A DNA stretch of 64,000 bases from NCBI RefSeq assembly GCF_034190915.1, contig NW_026947484.1, positions 207,402,657-207,466,656 of the forward strand. Direction: 5' to 3'. Source of the stretch: Cavia porcellus (Eukaryota; Chordata; Mammalia; Rodentia; Caviidae). Each line of letters begins with the position of its first letter. The stretch's first letter is position 1. This document shows, piece by piece, positions 47,331 through 59,285 of this stretch. The position numbers were made by a program, and so were the translations under genes. The notes beneath the pieces are model-generated. The model made no database searches and was not told the DNA's origin. It was given only the letters and a program-made list of their open reading frames with translations.

Positions 47331-47764
47331 CTCCTTTTTTGTTTTCTGTATGTACACAAATTTTAAACTCTAAAAACTACCAAAAGAGTGTACAATGTAT
47401 TATTCTTGTTTTTGTTTTTATCATTTGAGGGTGACTTGTTAACATGAGACTCCACTAGCCCAGACCATTTTAGTTTGTAATTACTAGTAGTAAAGGCATT
47501 TGCCTTCCTGTTCAGAGTACAGTTGTCAAAATCAGAAAGTCGACACAGGTAGAATAGTTTCACCAAACCGACAGAACTTAATCACGCTTTGCTGGTAGTC
47601 CCAGTTATGCTGCTTTTAGAAAAATAGTTTAATCCATGTTGCTATTGTACCTTTAGTTATTGTGTCCTTTTGGCATGTTTCAAGCTGTAGTAGTTCCTTA
47701 ATGCTTCCTTTACTTTTATGATCTTGGCAGTCAAACATATCTTATCCCTCCCTACAGAAGTCAA
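47331..47764. other. Unassigned DNA
   Basis: No feature recognised. Confidence 0.35.
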
Positions 47765-47822
47765 CTTTTTAGTTTTTGTATTGAGATAAGGTCTCACTGA
47801 GTTGCCCAGGAGAGATTCAAAT
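47765..47822 (-). repeat. B1-type SINE, short fragment
   Basis: 'attgagataaggtctcactg' and 'agttgcccaggagagattca' are the 3' end of a B1 in antisense. Confidence 0.65.
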
Positions 47823-48655
47823 TTAAATAAAACTTTTAACAGTCACTATTCAAAATGAAAGGATCTAGTAAAAATATTAAGATATCAATGCAAAATGAAC
47901 TTGTGCATATTATGGTCTAATAATCAGTTTAGAAATGTGGTAGTTAATATTTTTCCTCTTACTTCTAGATAATTCACTCATATCTCTTTGGCATTATCCA
48001 GTTTATTGTGCATATTCTTTAGAAAGATGTCACTGTAAGTTAATATTCTTCATCTATTCTCCTCTGTACCTATCTCTTTGAATTACTTTGTGATCTAATT
48101 CAAACTCCAGCTTTCAGAAGAATATATTTCACAGTATATATGAATTTATTTTACTAATCTAATAAATATTAATCCATATTAAACTTACAATTTTTAGAAA
48201 TTGTTATCCCAAAGATATAAATCAAATACATGAGCACAATATTACATATAAAGAAAAAAATTAATTGTTTTATTTTTATTAAGGTAAAAACCTTACCTTA
48301 ATGAAATGATGAAGATATACAACATAGTGAAAAATGCTAAAGCAAATAAATGAGTCAATTTACCAAATATTTTACTAAGGTCACATCACGGTTCATATTC
48401 ATCAACAACATTCAGTAAGTTTAAGATGAACTATAACTCCAAGCAATATTTTCTATATGATTTTGAAAGCTAAACAAAAAAAGATGGTTGTTTTTTTTTC
48501 ATTCAGAAATTGAATCCAATGTAAAATGAAATTTCCTGTCATTATTGATGTTTGAAATGATAATTCCTAATCCAATATACATTCCTTTAGTTTCTTTTTA
48601 CATTTTATATTGAGTGATCCATGTCTGCTAAATTCAGAAATCCACAGAATGAAAG
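47823..48655. other. Unassigned AT-rich DNA
   Basis: No feature recognised. Confidence 0.4.
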
Positions 48656-48659
48656 GTAG

Positions 48660-48795
48660 TGTATTTTTTTTTAATTTTAAAGGGAGTAAAACGGAGCAGT
48701 AAAATAAAACAAAGCAGTGAAAGGACAGTAGGAAACTCACAGTTGTTACTATATTACTGTTACCCTGTAAATAGTTGCTAAAACTGCTGGCCTCA
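48660..48795 (-). mobile_element. LINE-1 3' UTR fragment, antisense (probable)
   Basis: A T-run at about 48665 followed by 'taaaacaaagcagtgaaagg' and 'gttgttactatattactgtt' parallels the tail-proximal part of the LINE-1 that begins at 52432. Confidence 0.5.
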
Positions 48796-49165
48796 GCCTT
48801 GCAAAGTCAATCAGATAACACAAATGTCAAGTTGCCTCCCTGCTTCGGGATTATCCCCTCAGCCTGTGCCACACCTGGCTGCTTAGGGTGTGTGTGGGGA
48901 GGGCGGATGAAGACGTCTTCCTTGCTGGTGCTCCCAGACTGGCAGGATTGCTGAGGTCACATGGGGGCTGTGTGGCTTCTTGCTTGTTTTTCCTATCCGG
49001 CAGGCTGTTGCTGGTGTACTGGGGTCCCCTGGCTTTCCTGATGGTTCTCCCATCTAGCAAGGCCTTCGCAGGCACACCAGTCGCTGCGTTATTATTATTA
49101 TTATTATTTTTTTTTTTTTTTACTTCTCTCTGGCTCGCAGGGCTCCTGCCAGCATAAAAGGCACT
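48796..49165. other. GC-richer segment with (TTA)n(T)n tract
   Basis: Higher GC content than its surroundings, with 'cagcctgtgccacacctggc' near 48860 and 'ccagcataaaaggcactttt' near 49150. A (TTA)n(T)n tract at 49086-49121 looks like the reversed tail of a retroelement. Both strands have overlapping open frames (48851-49075 minus, 48888-49157 plus) but neither is recognisable. It may be an LTR or LINE-1 5' UTR fragment. Confidence 0.35.
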
Positions 49166-49429
49166 TTTTATTTTAACTACATGGTTTTGATTTTAACATA
49201 AATCTGTCAGAATGTCTAGTATAGGACATTTTGCAAACAAATGTAAGGCCTGAGTTTCCCATCAGTCATGCATTCCCTACTTATATTTTCCCTAGTTATT
49301 ATTACCCATGAATAGATAGCAAGTGATTATAGTTTGTAATCCCACACAGTAACTAGGGAAGATTTCCAAAGTACATACGTGGCCCTAAAATGGTAACTGT
49401 TGTATGAATGTCTTTAAGAATAAAAAAGA

Positions 49430-49990
49430 GCACTTGCAATCAAGATTTGAACATCATTTTTCAACTTAATTTCTAACAGCTTTTCACACTCATGAGACAA
49501 TGAGATGTTTACACGTGTGCATCTGCTTTATTTCACTTATGAGTATAGTCTCAAGTTGCATCTATTTATCCAGTTTATCTTTCTTTATGACTTAGTAGTA
49601 CTCCACTATGTAAAAAGACTACATCTTTTTTATCCATTCCTCGTTAATGGACATTTCGGTTGTTTTCAAGATTTAACTATTACAAATTGTGCTGCTGTAA
49701 ACATGGTGAGAAGTTTCAAAGGAAAGTGAAAATTAGACGGGGGAATAGAGAAAATAAAGAAGGGAAAAGCAAAATATATGTATGAAAGATAATTAAGATA
49801 GTCATACTACTAATTTCTCTTAGTTCACTGATAAGAAAGTTTCTGTGCTAATGTTTGGACAATTAAATGCCAATATCTTGTACTGTGAGTAACTAATTTG
49901 AAGGTAACAATGCAGAATGTATTCACCATTGTTACTGTCTTATTATCTTGTTTTGAAATTATTTTATTGTTTTTCTGAACAAAAATTCAA
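49430..49990. mobile_element. LINE-1 3' end with 5' inversion
   Basis: 49430-49700 is antisense LINE-1 ORF2 end ('cttatgagtatagtctcaag', 'atccattcctcgttaatgga', 'attacaaattgtgctgctgt'). From about 49701 onward the sequence is sense-strand LINE-1 3' UTR ('tttctcttagttcactgata', 'ctgtgagtaactaatttgaa', ending 'attttattgtttttctg'). The switch of strand inside one insertion is the classic twin-priming product. Confidence 0.7.
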
Positions 49991-50104
49991 TTTCTATGAC
50001 ATTGAACTATTTATAAAAATGCAAAGCATTTCATTATTGCTTATTGCAGTCTCTCAGTTCCGAAAGTACTTACTGAAGTCATTGACAGTGCATTTCAGCA
50101 AACT

Positions 50105-50360
50105 TACTCTGTCATGCATTCATCAGTTACTTATCCACTATGTGCCATGTGTTATCCTGAGAATTAAGTATGCAATGGAGGTAGCTCCCAACCTTTGTAC
50201 TGAAGTGCTAGTTTTAAAAAGCCAATTTAAATTCAGTGGGTTAATTGCATCAATAATGGAAAGTAGAAGGGCCCATGAACTTAGATGATCAGTAGGAGAC
50301 ATGTGCAGAAGGACATCAGGTGAAGAGTGAGACCTTCGGAAAGGATAGTAGTTAACTGGG
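50105..50360 (+). repeat. MIR-like old repeat
   Basis: 'ttatccactatgtgccatgt' with 'atcctgagaattaagtatgc' matches the start of a MIR-type consensus. The rest is weaker. Confidence 0.5.
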
Positions 50361-50408
50361 GTGACACTCCACAAAGGAAGACGCCACATACAACGTCTTT
50401 AGAACAGT

Positions 50409-50430
50409 AAATATATATATATATATATGT
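50409..50430. repeat. (TA)n tract
   Basis: Short TA run at the tail edge of the next LINE-1 fragment. Confidence 0.85.
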
Positions 50431-50915
50431 ATTAATTTTATGTAAAGAGAAAAAAAGGGAGGAAATAATACAGAATTTCAAAAAAACACACTAAGAAATC
50501 AGTCGCTAATAAATTACATATTGTCATCTTAGCAATAGTTCAAGTTACAAAATTAAAATATGGAAAGTAGACATTCAGTGAGAGTGCAAACAGTTCTGTT
50601 CAACGACCTAACAAAACTTAGTAATATGGTTATCTGTCTTACACACTTCGATATACATGCAGTTATGTCCTTTAGAGCACTTCCTCTTCTTCTCTTTTAT
50701 ACAATAGCAATTACATATTCTGAGTTTTATTAATTCTACAGTTCTTATTACTTTTTACACTAGAGACACAATGTGATATTTGTAAGTATGATTCTTATTT
50801 ATTTCACTTATGAAGATAGTCTTTATCACATCTTTTTCATCCACTCTGCGGTTGATGGGCATTTTGGTTGTTTCCAAGATGTAGCTATCCCAAATTGTGC
50901 AGATTTGAACATTTG
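50431..50915 (-). mobile_element. LINE-1 3' end, antisense
   Basis: 3' UTR at 50431-50770 (collinear with 52083-52431), then the ORF2 end at 50770-50915 ('atttcacttatgaagatagt', 'ggttgtttccaagatgtagc'). 5'-truncated. Confidence 0.85.
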
Positions 50916-52080
50916 ATACTTATTTTATTTCATTAAACATCTTTTATCTTTTACTTAGTTACACTTTGTACACATACAAAAATTTGTGTAAAGTGTAATT
51001 TTCAACTCCAAAACCTATTTAATCCTGTAATGTGATGGTTAGTGGGTAAAAATTTCAATAATTCATGTGGGTAATTAAGGTTCTTCTCATTATTGGATTA
51101 GTAAAACAAGAGATTTTGTAAATTTCAGTTAGAATTTATGGATACATATCATATCCTATGTATCAATTAGTTTCCCAGGCTTGCCCCAAATCCCATTTTG
51201 GCCGTGATACTTTGAAGACACCTCTACCCAGAAATCACATTTTTTTCTCATTGTATTCATATCACAGCCACTGCCTTTCTTAACATACTTCACTTGAAAC
51301 TATTATTTTTTTATTAGTAATAGATATTTGGCATTGTGCAACATTCACATTCAAATTTCTCACAGTGTGTAGTATAATCTCATATTTGTTTTGAAAAAAA
51401 AACCTAAATGATGGATAATTGTAAATATGTTCATTTTAAATAAGTCACCCTTTAATCTAGATATTGGAAAATCATTCCAGAGTGCTGTTTAAGTCCCAGT
51501 TAGTTATTAAACTCTTTCAAAGAATAAATACTCTTGATTAGAAGTATAATTTGGGCAGCAGAATGAATATAGCACTTGACCTATGGTTTGTATTTTGCTT
51601 GAAATCCTTTAAGAAAGCTTTTAAAGACATCAACAACTGACAGTTTTTATACAATGAGATTACAGTATACCAGATTTGCAAATACCTTATATTGTTAACA
51701 CAGACTGCCAGAGCTCAGCAAGAGATGAAATGAAAGTGTTTATAAATGTAATTATCAGTAAGCGTTGGAGTGTGTCTGATCTGAAAATTCAGTTTAAAAT
51801 GTTAAGAGGTAAAAGTTTTAAGAAAAATCATGCTTCTATGGTTTCAAAGAGCAGAGGAAAAACACCACTTCTGAACACAATCGACTTCATCATTTTAATG
51901 CTTACGGAATGACTCATTAGTGAAGGATGTGAATGTCATGGTGTCATAAGGGTGTGGTTCTTGGTTCCTGGCTAATAGATTTTAAAGTGAAATATGGACT
52001 TGCAGCTTTTCCCTGGTATTTTTAGCAGGCACTGTATAAAAGCTGTAATCTGAGACTTTGTTTTCTAGACCCATTTTCAT
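50916..52080. other. Unassigned AT-rich DNA
   Basis: No repeat is recognised. A 78-codon plus-strand frame at 51676-51912 is not recognisable. The stretch at 51920-52075 contains 'gtataaaagc' but no other promoter or LTR sign. Confidence 0.35.
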
Positions 52081-52082
52081 TT

Positions 52083-52431
52083 CTTTTTTTTTTATTTAAA
52101 GAGAAAACAAAACAAAACAGTAAAAGAGTACAAGTAATACAGAATTTCAAGAAAAAATATACAGTAAGAAATCACTAGTTAATAGATTACATATTGTCAT
52201 CTTAGAAATAGTTGTTCAAATTACAAAATTAAAGCATACAAAGTGGACATTCAAACAGTGAGATTGCAAACAGTTCTGTTCAATGATCCAACAAAGACTT
52301 TGTAATATGGTTTTCTATCTTACATACTTAAATATACATGCAGTTATATCCTTTAGATCACTTTCTTTTTCTCTCTTTTTTACAATAACAATTACACATT
52401 TTGGGTTTTATTACTCCCATAGTTCTTGTAA
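52083..52431 (-). mobile_element. LINE-1 3' UTR fragment, antisense
   Basis: Begins with a T-run (A-tail) at about 52083-52095 and matches 50431-50770 and, inverted, 11610-11890 and 23335-23625. It stops exactly where the next LINE-1 tail begins. Confidence 0.85.
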
Positions 52432-53534
52432 CTTTTTTTTTTGAAGAGAAAAAAACCACAAATGTGACAAAGCAAAACAGAGTCAGAACAGAAGGATGGA
52501 CATAGTACATGATGTAAAAACAGAATACCAGGTAATCAACAATGGTTACCATTATGCCTCTTGCTATCTTAAAAAGAGTTGTCTATATCATCAGGTATAA
52601 TAGAATTGAGCAAAACAGTACAGAACTAAACCAACAAAACCTAAACATTGGAGAACTTAGAGGAATTCAAAAAAGATAATAGTCAAACCTTAATGGGCAT
52701 CATAGTAAATCTTATTGAGTTCAAAGTGGTTGCCTATACCCTCAAACTTGATACTATCAAAGAAAACAGTATATAGTAAAATCAGTCAGACAAGATGGGG
52801 AGAGCAATACAGGGGTTCAAATCAGGTTAATAGGAAAACAAAAAAGTTACTATAATATATCCTGCTATTTTTAATTTATTTTTCCCTTAATTAAAAAGAT
52901 AACAAGAAAAAATAAAATAATTTTCTTTAAAAAAGAAAAAAAATGGAAGATTGAGATAAAAGAGGCCATAACAACAGAACAACACAGGTCAGAACCGAAC
53001 AATTTAAGCTTCATTGTGTTTCAGCCCCAGATAACCTGACATAATAGTAGTTCCCATAGTGTTTCTTTCCTTGAAATATTTAAGTATAAATTCATATTCT
53101 GCAATATCAAACATATCAAGACAATGTAAAACAATTCAAGAGAATGAAAGTATTACAGGGTATTTAGAACCAGCTAACAGAAAACGAACAACAGTTTCTA
53201 TATTATCTCTTTTCCTATAAAAAATTTAGTTTATGCTATCACATATATTAAAATATAATAAGATACAACATGTTAAAACCAATGGAAACAGAAGAACAAC
53301 AGCTTGATGGGACTTCAAAACAAGATGATATTAAATCAGCACTAGCTATTATGATGTCTTGTTTTCTTCAAGATAGTTATTCATACTATCACAGACAATA
53401 AAATTGAACAACCCAGAAAAAATTCAATCTGATTAATGAGTGAAAACATTATATGGCTTCAAACCAATATGATTGGGAATCATGATTACCACATACTTTA
53501 ATGTATTCTTTTCATTTCTTGCACTAGGGAAACT

Positions 53535-56500
53535 GTTCTGTATTTATACATGTGAGTTTGATTTATTTCAGATATGAGTATGGTCTCACCCTGTGTCCAT
53601 TTATTTATAAATATCTCAATGTGATCCTTCTTTATAGCAGAGTAGTATTCTCCATTGTATAAAAATACCACAACTTATTTATCCATTCCTCAGTTGATGG
53701 ACACTTAGATCTGGCTACTATAAATTGTGCTGCTATAAACATAGGTGCACACATATCACTGTGTTATGATGCTTTCAGTTCTTCTGGAATATGCCTAGAA
53801 GTGGAATAGCTGGAATAAATGAGACTTTCAATCCCAGATTTTTGAGAAATATCCAGACTGACCTCCACAAAGGTTGTAGCAGTCTATACTCCCACCAACA
53901 GTGCAGGAGAGTTCCTTTTTCCCCACAGCCTCTCCAGCATTTGTTCTTGTTGGTTTTCTTGATCCTGGCCATTCTTTCAGGAGTGAGATGAAATCGCAGT
54001 GTGGTTTTAATTTGCATTTCTCTAATGAATAATGATGATGGACATTTTTTCATGTATTTATTTGCCATTTGTATTTCTTCATCTGAGAAGTATATTCATC
54101 TCAGATGCCCATTTTTGGATTGGATCTTTGAATTTTGGGCATCTTTTTTTAATTATTTATATGTTTTAGACAAAAGTCCCTTGTCTGAGGGGGAGTTCAC
54201 TAAGATCTTTTCTCAGTTTGTGGGTTTTCTTTTCACTATGCTGGAGATTTTTATTTGACATGCAGAAACATTTTAATAAGAGGTGGTCCCAGTTATTTAT
54301 TCTGGGAAGGATTTCCCATGAGATTTGAGTCCTGTTCATGAATTCTCTAGCTACCCCTATGTCTTCACGGTTTCTACCCAATTTGTCTTCCAATAGATTT
54401 AATGTTTCTGTTTTAGAATTCAGATCTTTGCTCCATTTAGATTTTAATTTGGTGCATGCTGATAGGCATGGGTCTAGTTTTACTTTTTGGCAAATGGAGA
54501 GCCAGTTTTTCCAACACCATTGATTAAAGAGACTGTTGTTCTTCCAGTGAACCTGCTTGGCTCCTTTATCAAAGATAAAGTGGTTGAGTGTGTTTATAGT
54601 TGTGGTTGCATCTTCTAATCTATTGCACAGATCTTCGGCTCTGTTTTGATTCAAGTACTATGTTGATTTTACTACAGTTGCTTTATAGTATAACTTCAAG
54701 TCAGGGATTATGATGTCTCTTGCCTTGCCTTTGTTGCTTAGAACTGTATTTGCTATTCTAGGTCTCTTCTGGTTCCAGATGAATTTTAGGAGTGATTACT
54801 CTACATCTATGATGTATGTTGATGGTATTTTTATAGGGATTGCATTGAATCTGTATAAGAGTTTTGGAAGAATGGCCATTTTCTCAATGTTTATTCTTCC
54901 TACCATAAGTAAAGGATGCCTTTCCATTTTCTGAGATCATCTTCAATTTCTTTTTTCAGTGTATTTTAATTTTCCCTGTATAGGTCTTTCACTTCTTTCA
55001 TAAGAATAATTCCTAAATAATTCTTTTTTTTTTTTTTTTGGTTGCTAGTGTGAAGTGTGGCTTCTCTTATTTCTCTCTCTGTAATTTTGTTGTTAGTGTA
55101 GAGGAATGATATTGATTTCTGAGTATTGACTTTGTATCCAGCTACATTAATGAATTTATTTATTATATCTAAGAGTCTTTCAATGGAGTTTAGGGGGTCT
55201 TCTAGGTAGAGTATCACGTCATCTGCAAAAAAAGATAGTTTAACTTCTTTTCCTATCTTTACCCCTTTTATTTCTCTCTCTTGTCTAATTGCTCTGGCTA
55301 GTATTTCCAGTACTATATTATATAGGAGTGGTGATAAAGGACATCCTTGTCTTGTGCCTGATTTTAAAGCAAAGGCTTTCAATTTATGGCCATTTGGTAT
55401 GATACTGACTGTTGGTTTGTCATAAATGGCCTTTATTATATTGAGGCAAAGACCTTCTATTCCAATTTTCTGTAAAGTTCTTATCACGAATGAATGTCGG
55501 ACCTTATCGAAAACTTTTTCTGCATCTATAGAAATGATCATGTGATTCTTACTTTTGGTTTTATTGATATGGTGAATTACATTTATTGATTTATGTATAT
55601 TGAACCATCCTCCATACCTGGGATTAGTCCCACTTGGTCGTGCTGTATAACCTTCTTAATGATTTGCTGCATCCTATTTGCCAATATTTTATTGAGGATT
55701 TTTACATCTGTGTTCATGAGGGAGATTTGGCCTGTAGTTCTCTTTTGTAGTTGGTTTTTTTTCTCAGGCTTTACTACTAGAGTAATATTTGCTTCCAGGA
55801 ATGACTTGGGAAGGATTGCTTCACTTTAAATTTTACTGAAGATTTTGTGGAGTGTCGTCATTAAGTCTTCTTTGTATTTCTTGTAGAATTTCACAGTAAA
55901 TCAGGCTGGTCCTGGGCTCTTTTTTGTAGGTAAGGACTTAATTACATTTTCAATTTCATTAATAGAAATTGGGTTATTCAGCAGGTTCACATCTTCTTGA
56001 CCTAGCTTTGGTGCTTCATATGTGTCTAGGAACCTGCCTATTTCTTCTGTGTTATCACACCTATGAGAGCAGAGATTTTCGAAATACCTGTTGATCTTCT
56101 ATATTTCTACAAGTCTGTAATGATTTCATCTTTTTTATTCGTTATTGCATGAATTTGAGATTTTTCTTCCCTTTTTAAAATAAGGTTGGCTAGGGGCTTA
56201 TCAATGTTATTTATTCTTTCAAAGAACCAACTCTTTGATTCATTGATTTTTTGGATTGTTTTCTTAGTCTCTATTGCATTGATTTCTGTTCTGATTTTTA
56301 AAATTTCCTCTCTTCTTTTGGCTTGGGCTTGCCTTGCTCTTTTTTTTCTAGATGTTTGAGTTGAAACATCAGGTTATTTATTCTGTTTTCCTGATGTGGG
56401 AACTCAGTGCAATAAATTTTCCTCTGAGGACAGCTTTCATTGAATCTCACAGATTCTAGTAAGTTGTATTTGTGTTTTCATTTCTTTGTAGGTATTGTTT

Positions 56501-57330
56501 AATTTCTTCTTTAATTTCCTCTGTGGCCCACTGATTACACAAGAGTGTGTTATTCAATTTCCATGTTTTGGTGGAATTTTTGCAGAATCTTTTATAATTA
56601 ATTTCTTATTTCATAGCGCTATGATCTGATATCATGCAAGGGATAATTTCAACTTTTTGCATTTATTTAAATATGTTCTGTGAGGTAATATATATTGTCT
56701 ATTTTGGAGAATGATCCATGTACTGCTGAGAAGAATGTGTATTCTGTTGCTGTTGGGTGTAATACTCTGTATATGTCTTTCAAATCCATTTGTTCACAGG
56801 TATGATGCAGTTCTTTTATTTCTTTGCTGATTTTCTGTCTTATTGATCTGTCCATTCGTGTCAATGGTGTGTTATGATCTCCTATGATAATTGTATTACT
56901 GCTTATTTGATTTTTCATTTCTGTTGTTTTATATAACTGGGTGCTCTGGAATTTGTTACATACATATTTAAGATAGTTATCACTTCCTCTTAAAGATTTC
57001 CCTAATCAGTATATAGCGACCTTCTTTATCTCTTGTGATCATTATTGGTTTGAAGTTCACATTGTCTGCCAACAAAACAGCTAGCCTCACTTTTTTGGGG
57101 GGGTTCCTGTTGCATGAAATATTATTTTCCATCTTTTGAGTTTCAGTCTGGGAGTATGCTTTTGGGTTAGATGGGTTTCTTGTAGACAGCATATGGTTGG
57201 ATTTTGTTTCTTGATATATTCTGCCAATCTGTTTCTTTTAATTGGTGTATTGAGACCATTTGCATTAATGGTTATAACTATTATATGTTGGTTTATTATT
57301 GACATGCTATCTTTCTGCTGTTGCACCTTT
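53535..57330 (-). pseudogene. LINE-1 ORF2 (endonuclease/reverse transcriptase), broken
   Basis: Endonuclease N-terminus at 57087-57305 (INANGLNTPIKRNRLAEYIK, CCLQETHL with the metal-binding Glu). Later endonuclease block at 56667-56918, where IIGDHNTPL has His in place of the Phe usual in the GDFN motif. Reverse transcriptase at 54966-55541: first catalytic Asp in SIDAEK (residue 6 of that frame), [11 protein letters not shown], and FFADD (residues 104-108). Thumb/connector at 54166-54654. C-terminal zinc-knuckle [17 protein letters not shown] and PAIPLLGIF at 53775-54068. All modules of the family are present in order but lie in different frames with stops between, so no full-length protein results. 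Confidence 0.92.
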
Positions 57331-57369
57331 ATCTTTCTGTTCTGTTTAATTGTCTGCTTTGTTTAGTGG

Positions 57370-58400
57370 TTTTTTCCTAAGTGTATCTAAATTGTCTTTC
57401 AGTATTCATTGCAGGGTCAACTTGGTGGTAATGAAGCTCTTTAGCTGTTCTTTGTCATGGAAGTACCTTATTTCTCCATCCTTTTGAAGGACAGTTCTGA
57501 AGGGTATATCAGTCTAGGTTGGAAATCATTTTCCTTTAGGATTTAAAATACTTCACTCCATGCTCTTCTTGACTTTATTTTTTGTGCTGAGAAGTCTGCT
57601 GTGATTCTGATAGGTTTTCCTTTATAGGTGATCTGTCTTTTCTCTTTGACAGCTTTTAATATTCTCTTGCTTTGTTCAATTTCTGGGATGGTGATTATTA
57701 TATGTCTGGGTTTTTTTTGCTTTGGTTATGGCTATTTGGAGGTCTATATGCTTCACTGATCATGATATCAGCTTCCAATCTAATGTTTGGGAAATTTTCA
57801 GCTATTACTTCTCTAAATATCCTCTTGACATCCTTTATGTTGTCCCCTCCTTTTTCATTTATACTTGTCAACGTTACGTTATTTTTCTTTGTGGCATCTT
57901 GCAGGTGTTGAATTGTTTTTTCCTGATTTCTTGTTATTTTAAAAAGATCTTTCCTTTCCTGTTCACTGGCTGCAATCTCGTCTTTGAGGTCTGAAATTCT
58001 GTCTTCACATTCATTGAGATGTTTTTTACAACTTTCAATGGAATTTTTGATTTCCTGTATATCTCTTTGCTTCTCCTTTATATATTCTGTTTCTTATATT
58101 GTTCATCCAGAGATTCTATCTTTTTGTTTCGTTCCTCCAATTTTTTAACTGTGTCTTCTTTAGATATATTCAGCATCTCCTTCATTTTTTTATCATTTCT
58201 TCTTTTACCTGAGAGATTATTTTTAGTTTGAATTCCTTTAAGGCTTCCTGGAGTTGCTTCTTTATTTTGGTTACTGTTATTTCAGGCATGTGGCATGTAT
58301 TTTCTTCTGTTTACATGACTCCTAGGCTTTCTTGGGATGGGTTGGATGTTTGAGATTGCATTTTGGTCTTTCATTTTCTCATTTTCTTATATTTCCGTGT
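57370..58400 (-). pseudogene. LINE-1 ORF1 (RNA-binding protein), broken
   Basis: Starts near 58395, with an Asn/Lys-rich N-terminus, a Lys/Glu-rich coiled-coil region and the C-terminal block DGEIRYFHDKEQLKSFITTK at about 57420-57480. Several stops and frame changes. The plus-strand hydrophobic open frames here (for example 57672-57911, 58019-58231) are its antisense and not genes. Confidence 0.82.
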
Positions 58401-59045
58401 TTGTTGTTCCAAAGCTTCCCCAGGGCATTTTGGAAATTGTCTCATATCCTGGGCTCCTGGGAGTCCTCTGGTAGTGTAGCTCCCTCCTTGGGCAATGAGG
58501 CCCCTGGATCAAAAGAAGGTTGCCAGGCTCCTCTCAGGCAGACCTAAAGCCTCCTCAAGCTACACAGCTCCCCTCTGTGGCAGCAAAATTCTCCTGAGGG
58601 AAAGAAGTCCACGTTGTGTAGTCCAGGCAATCCCAAATCCTGCTAAGCCCAATCTAGTGCAGCTGCAAGCCCAGCAGGCCTCTAACACCCTAGAGCAAGG
58701 ATCTCATACTCTCCTGGGGATTGGATGTTGTGTAACCATAAAGCTCCTTTGATGGCAAAGCTCCCCAGGCTGATAAAAGTTCCCACTATGGCCTAGGTAG
58801 GCCTCAAACCTCCTCAACAGGGCTGTTCCCTCCTCCAGGTGGTGGCAGTAGTGCTGGTGCTCTCCAGTTCAAAAGAAGGTCACAGGCAAGGCTGGAGCAG
58901 GATCTCGCAGCTTGGCCCAGCTCCTACTTCAGATGGGGCAGCTGTTATGTGCCCTCCAGGTGAGAGAGGGTGGTCAGTAATGCTGAGTGGGGTCCTGCGG
59001 CTTGTTCCAACTCACTCTTCCAGGTGGGCAGCTGCGGGGTCTTCA
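58401..59045 (-). promoter_or_regulatory. LINE-1 5' UTR / promoter remnant
   Basis: GC-richer, stop-poor sequence directly upstream of ORF1. In rodents LINE-1 5' UTRs carry the internal promoter, often as tandem monomers. A related segment occurs twice here: 'cttcagatggggcagctg' at 58927 and 'cttccaggtgggcagctg' at 59017, about 90 bp apart, with 'ctccaggtggtggcagtag' at 58833 as a possible third, more diverged copy. Confidence 0.7.
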
Positions 59046-59204
59046 TTTCATTTTAACAATACATTTGAATGGGAATATCTGGGCACGGGTATGTTCCTTG
59101 GCCTTTTCCCTCTTTATTTTTAAATTGTCATTAGTGCATGTTTGTCAAAAATAATGATTATTTTCATTATTGGGGAAGGTATCCATATGTAATACAGCTC
59201 TATT

Positions 59205-59285
59205 GTTTTCTCATTTCCTTCCTCTTCCCTCCTTTTCTCCCCTCCATTTCTTGCTTCCCTTCCTTGTTTCCCTCCATTCTTCTTT
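59205..59285. repeat. Polypyrimidine tract
   Basis: About 80 bp of almost only C and T on the plus strand, immediately left of a LINE-1 tail. Confidence 0.85.

Larger units (their letters stand above)
52432..59045 (-). mobile_element. Near full-length LINE-1, antisense, inactive
   Basis: From right to left on the plus strand: GC-richer 5' UTR (about 58400-59045), ORF1 (about 57370-58400), ORF2 (about 53535-57330), 3' UTR (52443-53535) and A-tail (T-run at 52432-52442). At about 6.6 kb this is close to the full length of mammalian LINE-1. The reading frames are broken by stops and small indels, so it cannot move by itself. It is the most complete copy in the window and the best reference for the other fragments. 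Confidence 0.93.

Noticed and set aside
57672..58231. Hydrophobic plus-strand frames as membrane proteins
   Set aside because: They are the antisense of LINE-1 ORF1, whose Lys/Glu codons read as Phe/Leu on the other strand.
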